DNA of 64,000 nt from Streptomyces glomeratus (GTDB lineage Bacteria > Actinomycetota > Actinomycetes > Streptomycetales > Streptomycetaceae), in contig NZ_JAKEEB010000010.1 in the NCBI RefSeq assembly GCF_021462825.1, positions 62,001 to 126,000 of the forward strand. The letters are read 5' to 3'. A program made the translations under genes and the position numbers. The notes below the pieces were generated by a model that was not told the DNA's origin, did no database searches, and saw only the letters and a program-made list of their open reading frames with translations. Positions 37,647-45,833 of the stretch are shown one piece after another (the stretch's first letter is position 1; each line of letters begins with the position of its first letter).

Positions 37647-38632
37647 CGCACCGCTCCCGCCGTGACGGCGGCCGCGACCTCGGCGGCCGTGGGCATCGCC
37701 GAGGAGCACTCCAGACGGGAGGCCACGATCGCCCCCGCGGCGTTCGCGTACCGCATGATCCGCTCCAGGTCCCATCCGGCGAGCAGCCCGTGGCAGAGCG
37801 AACCGCCGAAGGCGTCGCCCGCGCCGAGGCCGTTGAGGACCTTGACCGGGAGCGGGGGCACCTGAGCCGACTCGCCCGTGGCGCTGACCGCCAGCACTCC
37901 CTCGGGTCCCTGCTTGACCACCGCGAGTTGCACACCGGCGTCCAGCAGGGCGCGGGCGGCTGCGTGCGGATCGCGCTCCCCGGTGGCGATCTCCACCTCG
38001 TCGATGTTGCCGACGGCGACCGTGGTGTGGCGCAGGGCCTCGGCGTAGAACGGGCGCGCCGAGCCGGCGTCCTGCCAGAACATGGGGCGCCAGTCGAGGT
38101 CGAAGACCGTGGTACCGGAGTCGGCCCGGTGGGCGAGGGCGGCGAGCGTCGCGGTACGGCTCGGCTCCTCGCTCAGGCCCGTGCCCGTCATCCAGAAGAT
38201 GCGCGCTGCGCGGATCGCGTCCAGATCCAGCTCGTGGGCGTCGATCTCCAGGTCCGGGGCCTTGGGCCGGCGGTAGAAGTACAGCGGGAAGTCGTCCGGC
38301 GGGAAGACCTCGCAGAACGTGACCGGAGTGGGCAGCCCCGCGACCGGGGTCACCCAGCGGTCGTCCACGCCGAAGCCGCGCAGCGCCTCGTGAAGGTAGG
38401 TGCCGAAGGGGTCGTCACCCGTGCGTGTGATCACCGCCGTACGGCGTCCGAGACGGGCGGCGGCGACCGCGACGTTCGTCGCCGACCCGCCCAGGAACTT
38501 CCCGAAGGTCGTCACCTGGGGCAGGGGCACGCCCGTCTGCAGCGGATACAGATCCACGCCGATCCGGCCCATGGTGATCAGGTCGTACGGGGCACCGGCG
38601 CCGTGCGGGCCCCACTCCTCGGACTCCTCCAT
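37643..38632 (-). CDS. iolC: 5-dehydro-2-deoxygluconokinase
   Basis: Phosphorylates 2-deoxy-5-keto-D-gluconate at position 6. A 329-aa PfkB-family kinase: DLITMGRIGVDLYPLQTGVP with the IolC-typical DLYP, FLGGSATNVAVAAARLGRR for substrate binding, and the catalytic NGLGAGDAFGGSLCHGLL. It is the first gene of the minus-strand inositol operon. The 122-bp divergent region to the iolE-like gene should hold both promoters and a palindromic operator candidate. Confidence 0.92.
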   Translation of the reverse strand: MEESEEWGPHGAGAPYDLITMGRIGVDLYPLQTGVPLPQVTTFGKFLGGSATNVAVAAARLGRRTAVITRTGDDPFGTYLHEALRGFGVDDRWVTPVAGLPTPVTFCEVFPPDDFPLYFYRRPKAPDLEIDAHELDLDAIRAARIFWMTGTGLSEEPSRTATLAALAHRADSGTTVFDLDWRPMFWQDAGSARPFYAEALRHTTVAVGNIDEVEIATGERDPHAAARALLDAGVQLAVVKQGPEGVLAVSATGESAQVPPLPVKVLNGLGAGDAFGGSLCHGLLAGWDLERIMRYANAAGAIVASRLECSSAMPTAAEVAAAVTAGAVR

Positions 38633-38694
38633 CGAGTTCCCTTCCCATCGGCTGCCCCCAGGTCTAACCGTGCGGAGTGAGCCCTGTCAATGCT

Positions 38695-38705
38695 TTGTCC
38701 AGACA
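38695..38705. promoter_or_regulatory. GntR-like palindrome in inositol divergent promoter region
   Basis: TTGTCCAGACA contains the palindrome TGTC-CA-GACA, the GT-N-AC arrangement favoured by GntR-family regulators, which control inositol genes in several actinobacteria. It lies midway between iolC and the iolE-like gene. No GntR gene is in the window, so this is a suggestion only. Confidence 0.4.
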
Positions 38706-38754
38706 TTCGGACGACAGCTTGACATGGCTTCGGGGCGGCCTGAAGCTGGCGGCC

Positions 38755-39672
38755 ATGACGTCGTTGCCACCCGCAGGATCACTCTCCCGCATCCGCATCG
38801 GATCGGCCCCCGACTCCTGGGGCGTCTGGTTCCCGGACGACCCCCGGCAGGTGCCCTGGCGGCGCTTCCTCGACGAGGTCGCCGGGTCCGGCTACGAGTG
38901 GATCGAGCTGGGCCCGTACGGCTATCTGCCCACCGATCCCGCGGTCCTGGCCGAGGAGACCGGGCGGCGGGGCCTGAAGGTCTCCGCCGGCACGGTCTTC
39001 ACCGGGCTGCACCACGGTCCGGAGGTGTGGGACGCCACCTGGGCGCATGTCTCGGACATCGCGGCGCTGACGCAGGCCATGGGCGGCTCGCATCTCGTGG
39101 TCATCCCGGCGTTCTGGCGGGACGACAAGACGGGCCGGGTGCTGGAGCCGGGCACCCTGACCGCCGGGCAGTGGCGGAACCTCACCACGGGGACCGAGCG
39201 GCTGGGGCGGGAGGTGCGCGAGCGGTACGGCCTGGAGATCGTCGTCCATCCGCACGCCGACACACACATCGACAGCGAGGAGAACGTGACGCGCTTCCTC
39301 GACGCGACGGACTCCTCGGCGGTGTCGTTGTGCCTGGACACCGGGCACTACGCGTACTGCGGTGGCGACAGCGTGAAGCTGATCGAGACGTACGGTGAGC
39401 GGATCGGGTACCTCCACCTCAAGCAGGTCGACCCCGCGGTCCTCGCCGAGGTGCGGGCCGAGGAGATCCCGTTCGGCCCCGCCGTGGCGCGCGGGGTCAT
39501 GTGTGAACCGCCGTCCGGCGTCCCGGAGTTGGAGCCCGTGCTGGCGGCTGCGCAGCGGCTCGGTGTCGACCTGTTCGCGATCGTGGAGCAGGACATGTAC
39601 CCGTGCGACCCGGACAAGCCGCTGCCGATCGCACGGCGCACCCGGGCGTATCTGAGGTCCTGCGGCGCGTGA
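38755..39672 (+). CDS. IolE-like sugar isomerase/inosose dehydratase family protein
   Basis: A 305-aa TIM-barrel protein of the sugar phosphate isomerase/IolE superfamily. The N-terminus RIRIGSAPDSWGVWFPDD is characteristic of IolE-type inosose dehydratases. Metal-site residues appear in EIVVHPHADTHIDSEENV, SLCLDTGHYAYCGGD, YLHLKQVDP and FAIVEQDMYPCDP. IolE removes water from 2-keto-myo-inositol to give the substrate of IolD, so it would complete the pathway together with the divergent operon. A related isomerase role cannot be excluded. The ATG at 38755 was chosen to start at the conserved domain. Confidence 0.82.
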   Translation: MTSLPPAGSLSRIRIGSAPDSWGVWFPDDPRQVPWRRFLDEVAGSGYEWIELGPYGYLPTDPAVLAEETGRRGLKVSAGTVFTGLHHGPEVWDATWAHVSDIAALTQAMGGSHLVVIPAFWRDDKTGRVLEPGTLTAGQWRNLTTGTERLGREVRERYGLEIVVHPHADTHIDSEENVTRFLDATDSSAVSLCLDTGHYAYCGGDSVKLIETYGERIGYLHLKQVDPAVLAEVRAEEIPFGPAVARGVMCEPPSGVPELEPVLAAAQRLGVDLFAIVEQDMYPCDPDKPLPIARRTRAYLRSCGA

Positions 39673-39841
39673 GAGGGCGGGTGCGCCGGATGCGGAGAGG
39701 ACGTGCCGGGGTGAAACCATAAAGTCCGGCAATTCCGGAGATCACCCCATCGGGGGCGCAACCCGGACGGGGGCATCGCAGTTGACTCAACGTCGGGCAT
39801 TCCGCCCGGTTGTTGTGACGACTTCCAAGGAGCACCTCTCC

Positions 39842-40081
39842 ATGTCGCGTATCGCGAAGGGCCTCGCCCTGACCACCGTTGCCGCTGCGGCCGTGGCGGG
39901 CACCGCCGGTATCGCCGCCGCCGACAGCGGCGCAAGCGCCTCCGCCGACACCTCCCCGGGCATCGTGGCGGGCAACGTTGCGCAGGCGCCGGTCCACGTT
40001 CCGGCCAACGTCTGCGGGGTCACGGCCACGGTCATCGGCCTGCTGAACCCGGCGTCCTCCAACAACTGCGCCAACGGCTGA
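39842..40081 (+). CDS. Short chaplin
   Basis: A secreted 79-aa chaplin with signal peptide ending IAAA-DSG (about residue 27) and one chaplin domain: TSPGIVAGNVAQAPVHVPAN, then VCGVTATVIGLLNPASSNNC. The usual CGN is CGV here. The two Cys expected for a disulfide in ChpD-H-type chaplins are present. The ATG 39842 is preceded by AAGGAG. It is transcribed alone and followed by a hairpin. It is a second chaplin locus, 16 kb from the chaplin-rodlin group. Confidence 0.92.
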   Translation: MSRIAKGLALTTVAAAAVAGTAGIAAADSGASASADTSPGIVAGNVAQAPVHVPANVCGVTATVIGLLNPASSNNCANG

Positions 40082-40100
40082 CGTCCGAGCGGACCCTTCT

Positions 40101-40133
40101 GGCCGGCCGTTCTCCCATGGGAAGCGGCCGGCC
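40101..40133 (+). terminator. Hairpin after chaplin gene
   Basis: GGCCGGCCG at 40101-40109 pairs with CGGCCGGCC at 40125-40133, 20 bp after the stop. The remaining 40134-40424 gap contains loosely repeated GGGGCCGGTGTGTG-type sequence and no recognisable gene. Confidence 0.65.
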
Positions 40134-40424
40134 GGCGTGTGTGTGGGGGCCGGTGCGCGGGCCGGCGTGTGTGCGGGGGCCGGCCGGTGTGGGCCGGGGC
40201 CGGTCGGCGCCGTCGCGGGGCCGTTCGGCGCAGGCCCTGGGAGGCCGGCCGTTCCGCCGAACGGGTGGGGCGCGTTTCGATCTGTCCAGGGGCCCTCCCA
40301 CCAGGCACGACGGGGTGACGAGGTCACCCGTGTCAGCTACCCGGAGCGGCCGAACGGTTGCAGCCAGCGATGTCCCCTTTCACGGTGAATTCAGGCACCA
40401 AGCCTCACGACGAAAGGAACATCC

Positions 40425-41051
40425 ATGCGTGTTCTGCCCGCGCGGCGCTTTGCCTCCTCCGCTCTGTGCGCCGTTCTGCTCATCGGTATCACCGGACCGG
40501 CCGCCGTGGCGGCCGACCACTCCTCGGCGCGTGGCCGGGTCACCGCGGAGGCCCCCCTGCCGCCCAACGCCGACATCCTTGTGCGCCCGGTCAACGACCT
40601 GCTGGCCGCCGTGCTGAAGGCGGACCACAACCGGCTCTCCGCCGACGAGGCGGCCAGGCTCGGCAAGGCCGTCGACGACGCCATCGCCAAGGTCAGCATG
40701 GACACGGCCACCAAGGCCCCGGGGACCGACGACGACGACGCCCTCGCCGGCCTGCGACAGGCGATCGACAAGCTGCTCGCGGCCGCCACCTCCGCCAACC
40801 CCAACCTGGTCGCGCCGGCCGCCACCGCGGTGGTGACCGAACTCGTCAAGGTCCTCGCCACGGGCTTCGTCACCGGCGGTCTGCTGCCCCTGCCGAACCC
40901 CTCAGGCCCCTCGACCCTGCCCAGCCTCCCGTCGACCCTGCCCAGCCTCCCGACGCTGCCGTCGACGAAGCCGACCCCGCCGCACGTGCTGCCGCCGATT
41001 CCGTCCGCGTCGCGCATGCTGACGCCGATGCCGTCCCGCTCGACGAGCTGA
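40425..41051 (+). CDS. Secreted protein of unknown function
   Basis: Not recognised. It is a 208-aa exported protein with a signal peptide (RRFASSALCAVLLIGITGPA, cleavage near AVAADHS). An Ala/Leu/Asp-rich helical middle follows (VRPVNDLLAAVLKADHNRLS, DDALAGLRQAIDKLLAAAT). The Pro/Ser/Leu-rich C-terminal tail repeats PSLPSTL. There are no Cys residues in the mature part. The ATG has GAAAGGAACATCC upstream. It is placed after a chaplin gene but separated by 340 bp and a terminator. Confidence 0.65.
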   Translation: MRVLPARRFASSALCAVLLIGITGPAAVAADHSSARGRVTAEAPLPPNADILVRPVNDLLAAVLKADHNRLSADEAARLGKAVDDAIAKVSMDTATKAPGTDDDDALAGLRQAIDKLLAAATSANPNLVAPAATAVVTELVKVLATGFVTGGLLPLPNPSGPSTLPSLPSTLPSLPTLPSTKPTPPHVLPPIPSASRMLTPMPSRSTS

Positions 41052-41237
41052 GTACCGCGCCGCACGGCGACCCGGGTCCCATGGCGCCCTGCGAAACGCG
41101 CCGACCCGAGTCCCGTGGCGCGTGACGAAGCGCGCGCCGCCCCCAGTCCCGGCGACGCCCGCACCGCACAGCCGCCCGCCCGGCCCAGGCCCGCGGGCGG
41201 CTGTCGGCGTGCGCGGCCGCCCCGTGCGGTCGTCGGA

Positions 41238-42197
41238 TCAGCGAAGGCGGCGGACCGGCTCCCCGGCGAGGTACGCCTTGATGTCCCCGACGGCCTCGCC
41301 GTAGTACGTCGCGTAGTTGGCGCGGGAGACATACCCCAGGTGAGGGGTGGCGAGCAGCCGCGGTGCGGTACGCATCGGATGGCCGGCCGGGAGCGGCTCC
41401 TCGTCGAACACGTCGACGCCCGCGCCCGCGATACGGCCCTCGTGCAGGGCGGCGAGCAGGGCGTCCTGGTCCACGATGGCGGCGCGCGAGGTGTTGACGA
41501 GATAGGCGGTCGGCTTCAGGAGCGCGAGCTCGCGGGCCCCGATCAGCCCGCGGGTGCGGTCGCCGAGCGCAAGGTGCACCGAGACGAAGTCGCTGCTCAC
41601 GAGCAACTCCTCCAGCGACGCGGCGCGTTCGGCGCCGACCTCGTGCGCCCGCTCCTCGGTGAGGTGCTTGCTCCAGGCGGCGACCTCCATGCCGAAGGCG
41701 AGCCCGACCCGGGCCACCCGGCTGCCGATCTTCCCGAGCCCGAGCAGCCCGAGCCGCCGCCCGTGCAGATCCGCGCCCACCGTGCTCTGCCAGGGACCGC
41801 CGTCCCGCAGGGCGTTGTTCTCCTCCACCACCCCGCGCGCCAGCCCGAGCAGCAGTGCCCAGGTCAGCTCGACGGGCGGCGTGGAGGAGCTGGCGGTGCC
41901 GCAGACGGTCACGCCGTGCGTCTCCGCGGCCTCGTAGTCGATGACGGAGTTCCGCATTCCGGAGGCGACCAACAGCTTCAGCCGGGGCAGCCGGGCCAGC
42001 AGGGAACCGGGGAAGGGCACGCGTTCGCGCAGTGTGACGACGATGTCGAATTCCGCGAGCGCCTCGGCGAGGGCGTCCTCGTCGGCGAAGTGCTCGGCGA
42101 AGGAGACCACATCCACCCGGTCCGCCACCGGCGACCAGTCCGCGACGGAGGTCGCGATCCGCTGGAAGTCGTCGAGCACGGCACACCGAAGCCGCAT
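41238..42197 (-). CDS. D-2-hydroxyacid dehydrogenase family protein
   Basis: A 319-aa NAD-dependent dehydrogenase of the D-isomer 2-hydroxyacid type. The nucleotide-binding glycine motif is GRRLGLLGLGKIGSRVARVG. Catalytic residues are the Arg in AYLVNTSRAAIVD, the Glu in VDVFDEEPLPAGHP and the His in LLATPHLGYVS. Related enzymes reduce 2-keto acids such as glyoxylate, hydroxypyruvate or phosphohydroxypyruvate; the substrate is open. The ATG at 42197 starts at the conserved MRLRCAVLDD. Confidence 0.9.
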   Translation of the reverse strand: MRLRCAVLDDFQRIATSVADWSPVADRVDVVSFAEHFADEDALAEALAEFDIVVTLRERVPFPGSLLARLPRLKLLVASGMRNSVIDYEAAETHGVTVCGTASSSTPPVELTWALLLGLARGVVEENNALRDGGPWQSTVGADLHGRRLGLLGLGKIGSRVARVGLAFGMEVAAWSKHLTEERAHEVGAERAASLEELLVSSDFVSVHLALGDRTRGLIGARELALLKPTAYLVNTSRAAIVDQDALLAALHEGRIAGAGVDVFDEEPLPAGHPMRTAPRLLATPHLGYVSRANYATYYGEAVGDIKAYLAGEPVRRLR

Positions 42198-42247
42198 ACC
42201 AGCCCCCTCTGATCGACGGGGAAACTCTATCGACCCGGTGTGCGGGC

Positions 42248-42979
42248 TTACCTTCCCTGGCGCTTGCCGAAGACCACGACGCCGTCGCCGACGCGCAGCA
42301 TGGGCCACAGGGTCATGGCGTCTTCGTAACGGAGGTTCACACAGCCGTGGGAGCCCGGGTCCTCGAAGATCGGGCGATGGCTCGCGTGGAGGGCCTCGCC
42401 GCGGTCGAAGAACTGACTGAACGGCATGGGAGCGTCGTACAGACTGGACCAGAACTTCTCCACGCGCTTGTAGATCCTGTACGACCCGTTGCGGGTCCTG
42501 TGGCCGGGCATCCCGGTGCGTGTGGGCACCGGCCCGAAAACGATCTCTTCGCTCCGCTGCACCCACAGCAACTGGCGCGTCTGGTCGATGCAGACGACGA
42601 GCCTCGACCGCCCGGCACAACCGGTGAGCGAGGCCGGGTTCCGCATGGCCCAGTCCAGCGCCGCGGCCCGATGGCTCACGAGCCCGGCGTAGCCGTCCGC
42701 CGGACTGATGCCGTACGCGCTCTGCAAGCTCTGGATCGCCGCGCAGTCCTCCGCGGACTGCTTGCCGTCCTGGAGCAGGTCCAGGTATTTCTCCACCTGA
42801 CGCTGGTAGGGCCCGGCGGACAGGCGACACATCGCGGTGCCGTCGTCCCCCCGAGGAGGAACTGCGGGAGCAGCCGAGGCCGATGCCCCCGCCACGCCGG
42901 TCAGCACCAGGGAACCCACCATGGCGGCCAGGGCGGCGAGGCGACTCCGTCCGCAGCGGACGCGCGACCTCTTCGTCAT
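42248..42979 (-). CDS. L,D-transpeptidase (YkuD domain)
   Basis: An exported 243-aa enzyme that cross-links peptidoglycan stem peptides through 3-3 bonds. The signal peptide is at residues about 1-35 (LAALAAMVGSLVLTGVAGAS). A peptidoglycan-binding-like region follows (DCAAIQSLQSAYGISPADGY). The YkuD catalytic motif is complete: HASHRPIFEDPGSHGCVNLR with the nucleophilic Cys and upstream His. The ATG at 42979 gives a normal signal peptide; an in-frame upstream start at 43033 is less likely. Confidence 0.9.
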   Translation of the reverse strand: MTKRSRVRCGRSRLAALAAMVGSLVLTGVAGASASAAPAVPPRGDDGTAMCRLSAGPYQRQVEKYLDLLQDGKQSAEDCAAIQSLQSAYGISPADGYAGLVSHRAAALDWAMRNPASLTGCAGRSRLVVCIDQTRQLLWVQRSEEIVFGPVPTRTGMPGHRTRNGSYRIYKRVEKFWSSLYDAPMPFSQFFDRGEALHASHRPIFEDPGSHGCVNLRYEDAMTLWPMLRVGDGVVVFGKRQGR

Positions 42980-43126
42980 CGGTTCCTCCTGTGCCGTGGT
43001 GCGCTCCCGCGCGAGCTCTCCGGTATGTCCCACGGAACCGTTGACGTTCTTTTGTCATATAAAACGAAGTCGCCCTGGCTCTCACCCCAATGCCCGGTCT
43101 GACACGTGGTGTCGGTGCGGGAACAC

Positions 43127-43166
43127 GACCGTGCCCCGGGCTCGGCACACGGCCCGGGGCACGGTC
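43127..43166 (-). terminator. Strong hairpin after DUF11 gene
   Basis: A perfect 14-bp stem (GACCGTGCCCCGGG at 43127-43140 with 43153-43166) starts 8 bp beyond the DUF11 gene stop codon. Confidence 0.8.
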
Positions 43167-43174
43167 GCGGGTCA

Positions 43175-44485
43175 CTAACGCCGAGTGGGGTGAACGGCCT
43201 TGTCCTGGACCTGGACGGTGCCGAGGGTCCAGCAGTCCCTGCTGGCATTGGCCGTCGGGCAGTTGCTGCCGAGGTTGTCGGAGACGATCCCGTTCTGCAG
43301 CCGCAGGTTGCCGAAGTCCTGGCTGTCGACGGTGATCGAGTACCGGATGGTCACCGTCTCACCGCGCCTGAGGTCACCCGTCCAGGTGAGCCTCGGCTCG
43401 GCGTAGCCGACGACACCGCGGGTGGCGTCCGCGTCGTCGTTGTACCGGGCGTCGTCCAGCAGATCGGTCAGATCGTCCGTGAAGTGCGCCTGTGCGGCGC
43501 CCACGTAGTCCGTGTCCCCGGTGTTGCGGACCCTGACGGTGTATCGGACGGTGTCGCCCGGATGGATCGTATGGGGCGCCTCCGCGGTCTTGGTGATCCT
43601 GAGGCCGGCCTGCGTGACCCGGTTGCTGGCCGTGTTGTTGCCCAGGCTTGGGTCGAAGTCGAGGCCCCTGACGACCGCCGTGTTCCGCACGCCGTTGAAG
43701 CCCGGGCCGGCGGTGCCGGTCACGGTGACCGTGGCGGTGGCTCCCACGGCCAGCGGACCGCCGGTGCAGGTCAGCAGGTTGGAGACGGAGACGCTGCAGC
43801 CCGGCGAGGTGGTGTACGGGCCGTGCAGGGTCGCCGGAAGCTGGTCGCTGACGGTCCAGCCGGTCGAGGCGTGCGGGCCGTTGTTCCGCACCGTGAGGGT
43901 GTACGTCACCTGGCTGTTGGCGGGCGCCGTCGAGGGCCCCGACTTCGTCAGCGACAGGTCCGCCTGCCGCCGCGCGACCGCGGTGCGCACCGCGGCCGCG
44001 TTGTTGGTGTAGTCCGTGTCGGGCTCGACGCCTTCGACGGTGACGATGTTCTGAAGGTTGGTGAAGTCCTGGCCGGCGGTGCCGGTCACGGTGATCGTGG
44101 CGCTGGCATGGCCCGCAAGCGCACCGTGGGTGCAGACCAGCCGGCCCGGGGCGGGGATGGCGCAACCGGGCGGGGCGACAACGCCGCGGATCCCCGTCGG
44201 AAGGTAGTCGGTGACGGTGTAGCCGCTCGAGGGGCTCGCGCTGTTGTTCGTCACGGTGATGGTGTAGGTGACGACGTCGCCCTCCGTCGCGGAGGCGGGG
44301 CCGTCCTTCGTCACGGCGAGGTCGACGCCGGCCTGCCGTGACAGCGCATGCACCCCCTTCACCTCGGTGACGGAGTGGCTGGGGGCGGCGACCGCGGTGG
44401 AGGAAGCCATGCCCGAAGTCAGCGCCGTCATGATGCCCACGGTGAGCGCCGACACCGCGCCGACACGTCGAGCGCCGGGGCGCAT
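43175..44485 (-). CDS. Secreted DUF11 repeat protein
   Basis: A secreted 436-aa surface protein. The signal peptide (VGAVSALTVGIMTALTSGMA) is followed by three DUF11-type beta-sandwich repeats: ADLxLTKxGP-like starts at VDLAVTKDGPASATEGDVVT, ADLSLTKSGPSTAPANSQVT and LRITKTAEAPHTIHPGDTVR. Each ends in a D(Y/P)xxNN motif (DTDYTNNAAAV, DPSLGNNTAS). There is no sortase motif or C-terminal membrane helix, so it is probably released or held non-covalently. The start is uncertain: ATG 44485 or GTG 44503, both with plausible ribosome-binding sites. Confidence 0.82.
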   Translation of the reverse strand: MRPGARRVGAVSALTVGIMTALTSGMASSTAVAAPSHSVTEVKGVHALSRQAGVDLAVTKDGPASATEGDVVTYTITVTNNSASPSSGYTVTDYLPTGIRGVVAPPGCAIPAPGRLVCTHGALAGHASATITVTGTAGQDFTNLQNIVTVEGVEPDTDYTNNAAAVRTAVARRQADLSLTKSGPSTAPANSQVTYTLTVRNNGPHASTGWTVSDQLPATLHGPYTTSPGCSVSVSNLLTCTGGPLAVGATATVTVTGTAGPGFNGVRNTAVVRGLDFDPSLGNNTASNRVTQAGLRITKTAEAPHTIHPGDTVRYTVRVRNTGDTDYVGAAQAHFTDDLTDLLDDARYNDDADATRGVVGYAEPRLTWTGDLRRGETVTIRYSITVDSQDFGNLRLQNGIVSDNLGSNCPTANASRDCWTLGTVQVQDKAVHPTRR

Positions 44486-45009
44486 GCCGTTACCTTGACT
44501 CACGAGGTTTGACCCTTCATGCAGGAGGCCTGGTGCAGCCGGCGCCCATGCGTCCGCTGCCGAAATCGGCCTGTCCGAAGATTGCAGCTGAAGAAGAGCA
44601 CACGGCTCTATATCAGTCACTTTTGGCGCGGTATTCAGGCCTTTTTTAGTCCCAATGGAGCATGCGCCGTTCGGGGTGTGGACGCGTGAGGAGCCATGCG
44701 ATGACCGTGTATTTTTCGACGGCCAAACGCCCTCCCAATTGCTAACGTATCCGCAGATCCTGGGTGTGATGCGTGGGTTTCGAGGGTCGGGATCCATCGA
44801 CTCGGTCTAGGAGAAACGATTCAGGTGCGCGCAATTTCACAAACAGCGTTCGATTCGGGTAAAACGCTTCTTCAAGTTCACAACCGATCCGGAAATTGCA
44901 TTGCGGGCAAAACTCCGCGAAGGGCGGCCGGGGCGCCGGCTTCGGCAAGACGACCCCGGGGAGACCAAGCCGCCCACCTGGACCCTGCCGGAGCCCACCG
45001 CGCGCAGGG
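44486..45009. other. Gene-free, relatively A+T-rich intergenic stretch
   Basis: About 44560-44900 is clearly less G+C rich than its surroundings and lacks codon bias in any frame. It probably contains the promoter of the DUF11 gene. No gene, tRNA or repeat was recognised. From here rightwards the gene content looks accessory. Confidence 0.4.
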
Positions 45010-45594
45010 TCAAGTCCGCCGACCACGCCGATCCGGCCGGCGGCCGCGGCGTGTCACGAGGTCGCGGAGGCGGTCCCAGGGACCCCATGCCTGCGCGGTG
45101 GCCTTCACCAGGGCAGCGGATTCGGGTGCGCCTGGCCGGGGCCGGGTGGGCGCGGAAGCCTCCGTGTCGCGGACCTTGGTGCCCAGATCCCGCAGGACGT
45201 CGGCGGGACAGACCGCTTGGAGGCGTGGGAAGAGGAGCTGCTCCTCCTCGACGACGTGTTCCGTCACGCGGGTGATCACGGACAGCAGGAGCTGCGTGAA
45301 CTCCTCACTGCCCGACTCCTGAGCCTCCAGGGACTTCAGCAGCTCCTCGATCCGGCGGTGCCCGGTGAGTTCGCGATCGGCCCAGGCAGCGCCGTCTGCC
45401 ACGAATCGGCGCACCGCGGGGTACAGGTACTCCTTCTCAGCCACCGAGTGGCGAACCAGGCTGACGCTGACCTGCTCGACAAGAGTCCTGCGTTCGCCGC
45501 TGCCCGGCGCCGAGGAGCGGATGCGGTCGAAGAGACGCTGGATCTTTCGGTGGTCTGCCGTGAGTACCTCGATGATGCTGCTCCGACTGCCCAT
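45010..45594 (-). CDS. Hemerythrin-like domain protein
   Basis: A 194-aa protein with a hemerythrin HHE fold, a four-helix bundle binding two iron atoms. Its ligands are visible as EVLTADHRKIQRLFDRI, RHSVAEKEYLYPAVRR, ELTGHRRIEELL and HVVEEEQLLFPRL. Such proteins sense or scavenge oxygen, nitric oxide or iron in bacteria. The C-terminal 45 residues are Arg/Pro-rich without a fold. The start ATG 45594 directly precedes the domain. It diverges from the orphan cytochrome b gene, which suggests a link to respiratory or redox stress. Confidence 0.88.
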   Translation of the reverse strand: MGSRSSIIEVLTADHRKIQRLFDRIRSSAPGSGERRTLVEQVSVSLVRHSVAEKEYLYPAVRRFVADGAAWADRELTGHRRIEELLKSLEAQESGSEEFTQLLLSVITRVTEHVVEEEQLLFPRLQAVCPADVLRDLGTKVRDTEASAPTRPRPGAPESAALVKATAQAWGPWDRLRDLVTRRGRRPDRRGRRT

Positions 45595-45833
45595 CACCAC
45601 TCCCTGGTGGCCCTGCCCCGTTCGGCCTCGTGTGCCGGGCGGCGATCGGGGGCGCAGCATCCGGCCGCCGTTGAAAACCGTGCGCCCTCGGCATGCCTCC
45701 GCGATGCGCCTCGGGATCACGATCAAGATTGAATCACGCGGCGCTCGGTGCTCCCGGCGTGCGGCGCGGCCGACCGAGCTGCGCGGCACGCCGGTGTGGG
45801 AAAGGACGTGGAGGAGCGTGGTGCGGCGTGCTG

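Noticed and set aside
44825..45322. Plus-strand open frame upstream of and over the hemerythrin gene
   Set aside because: No family similarity, poor codon bias in its first part and antisense overlap with the hemerythrin gene.
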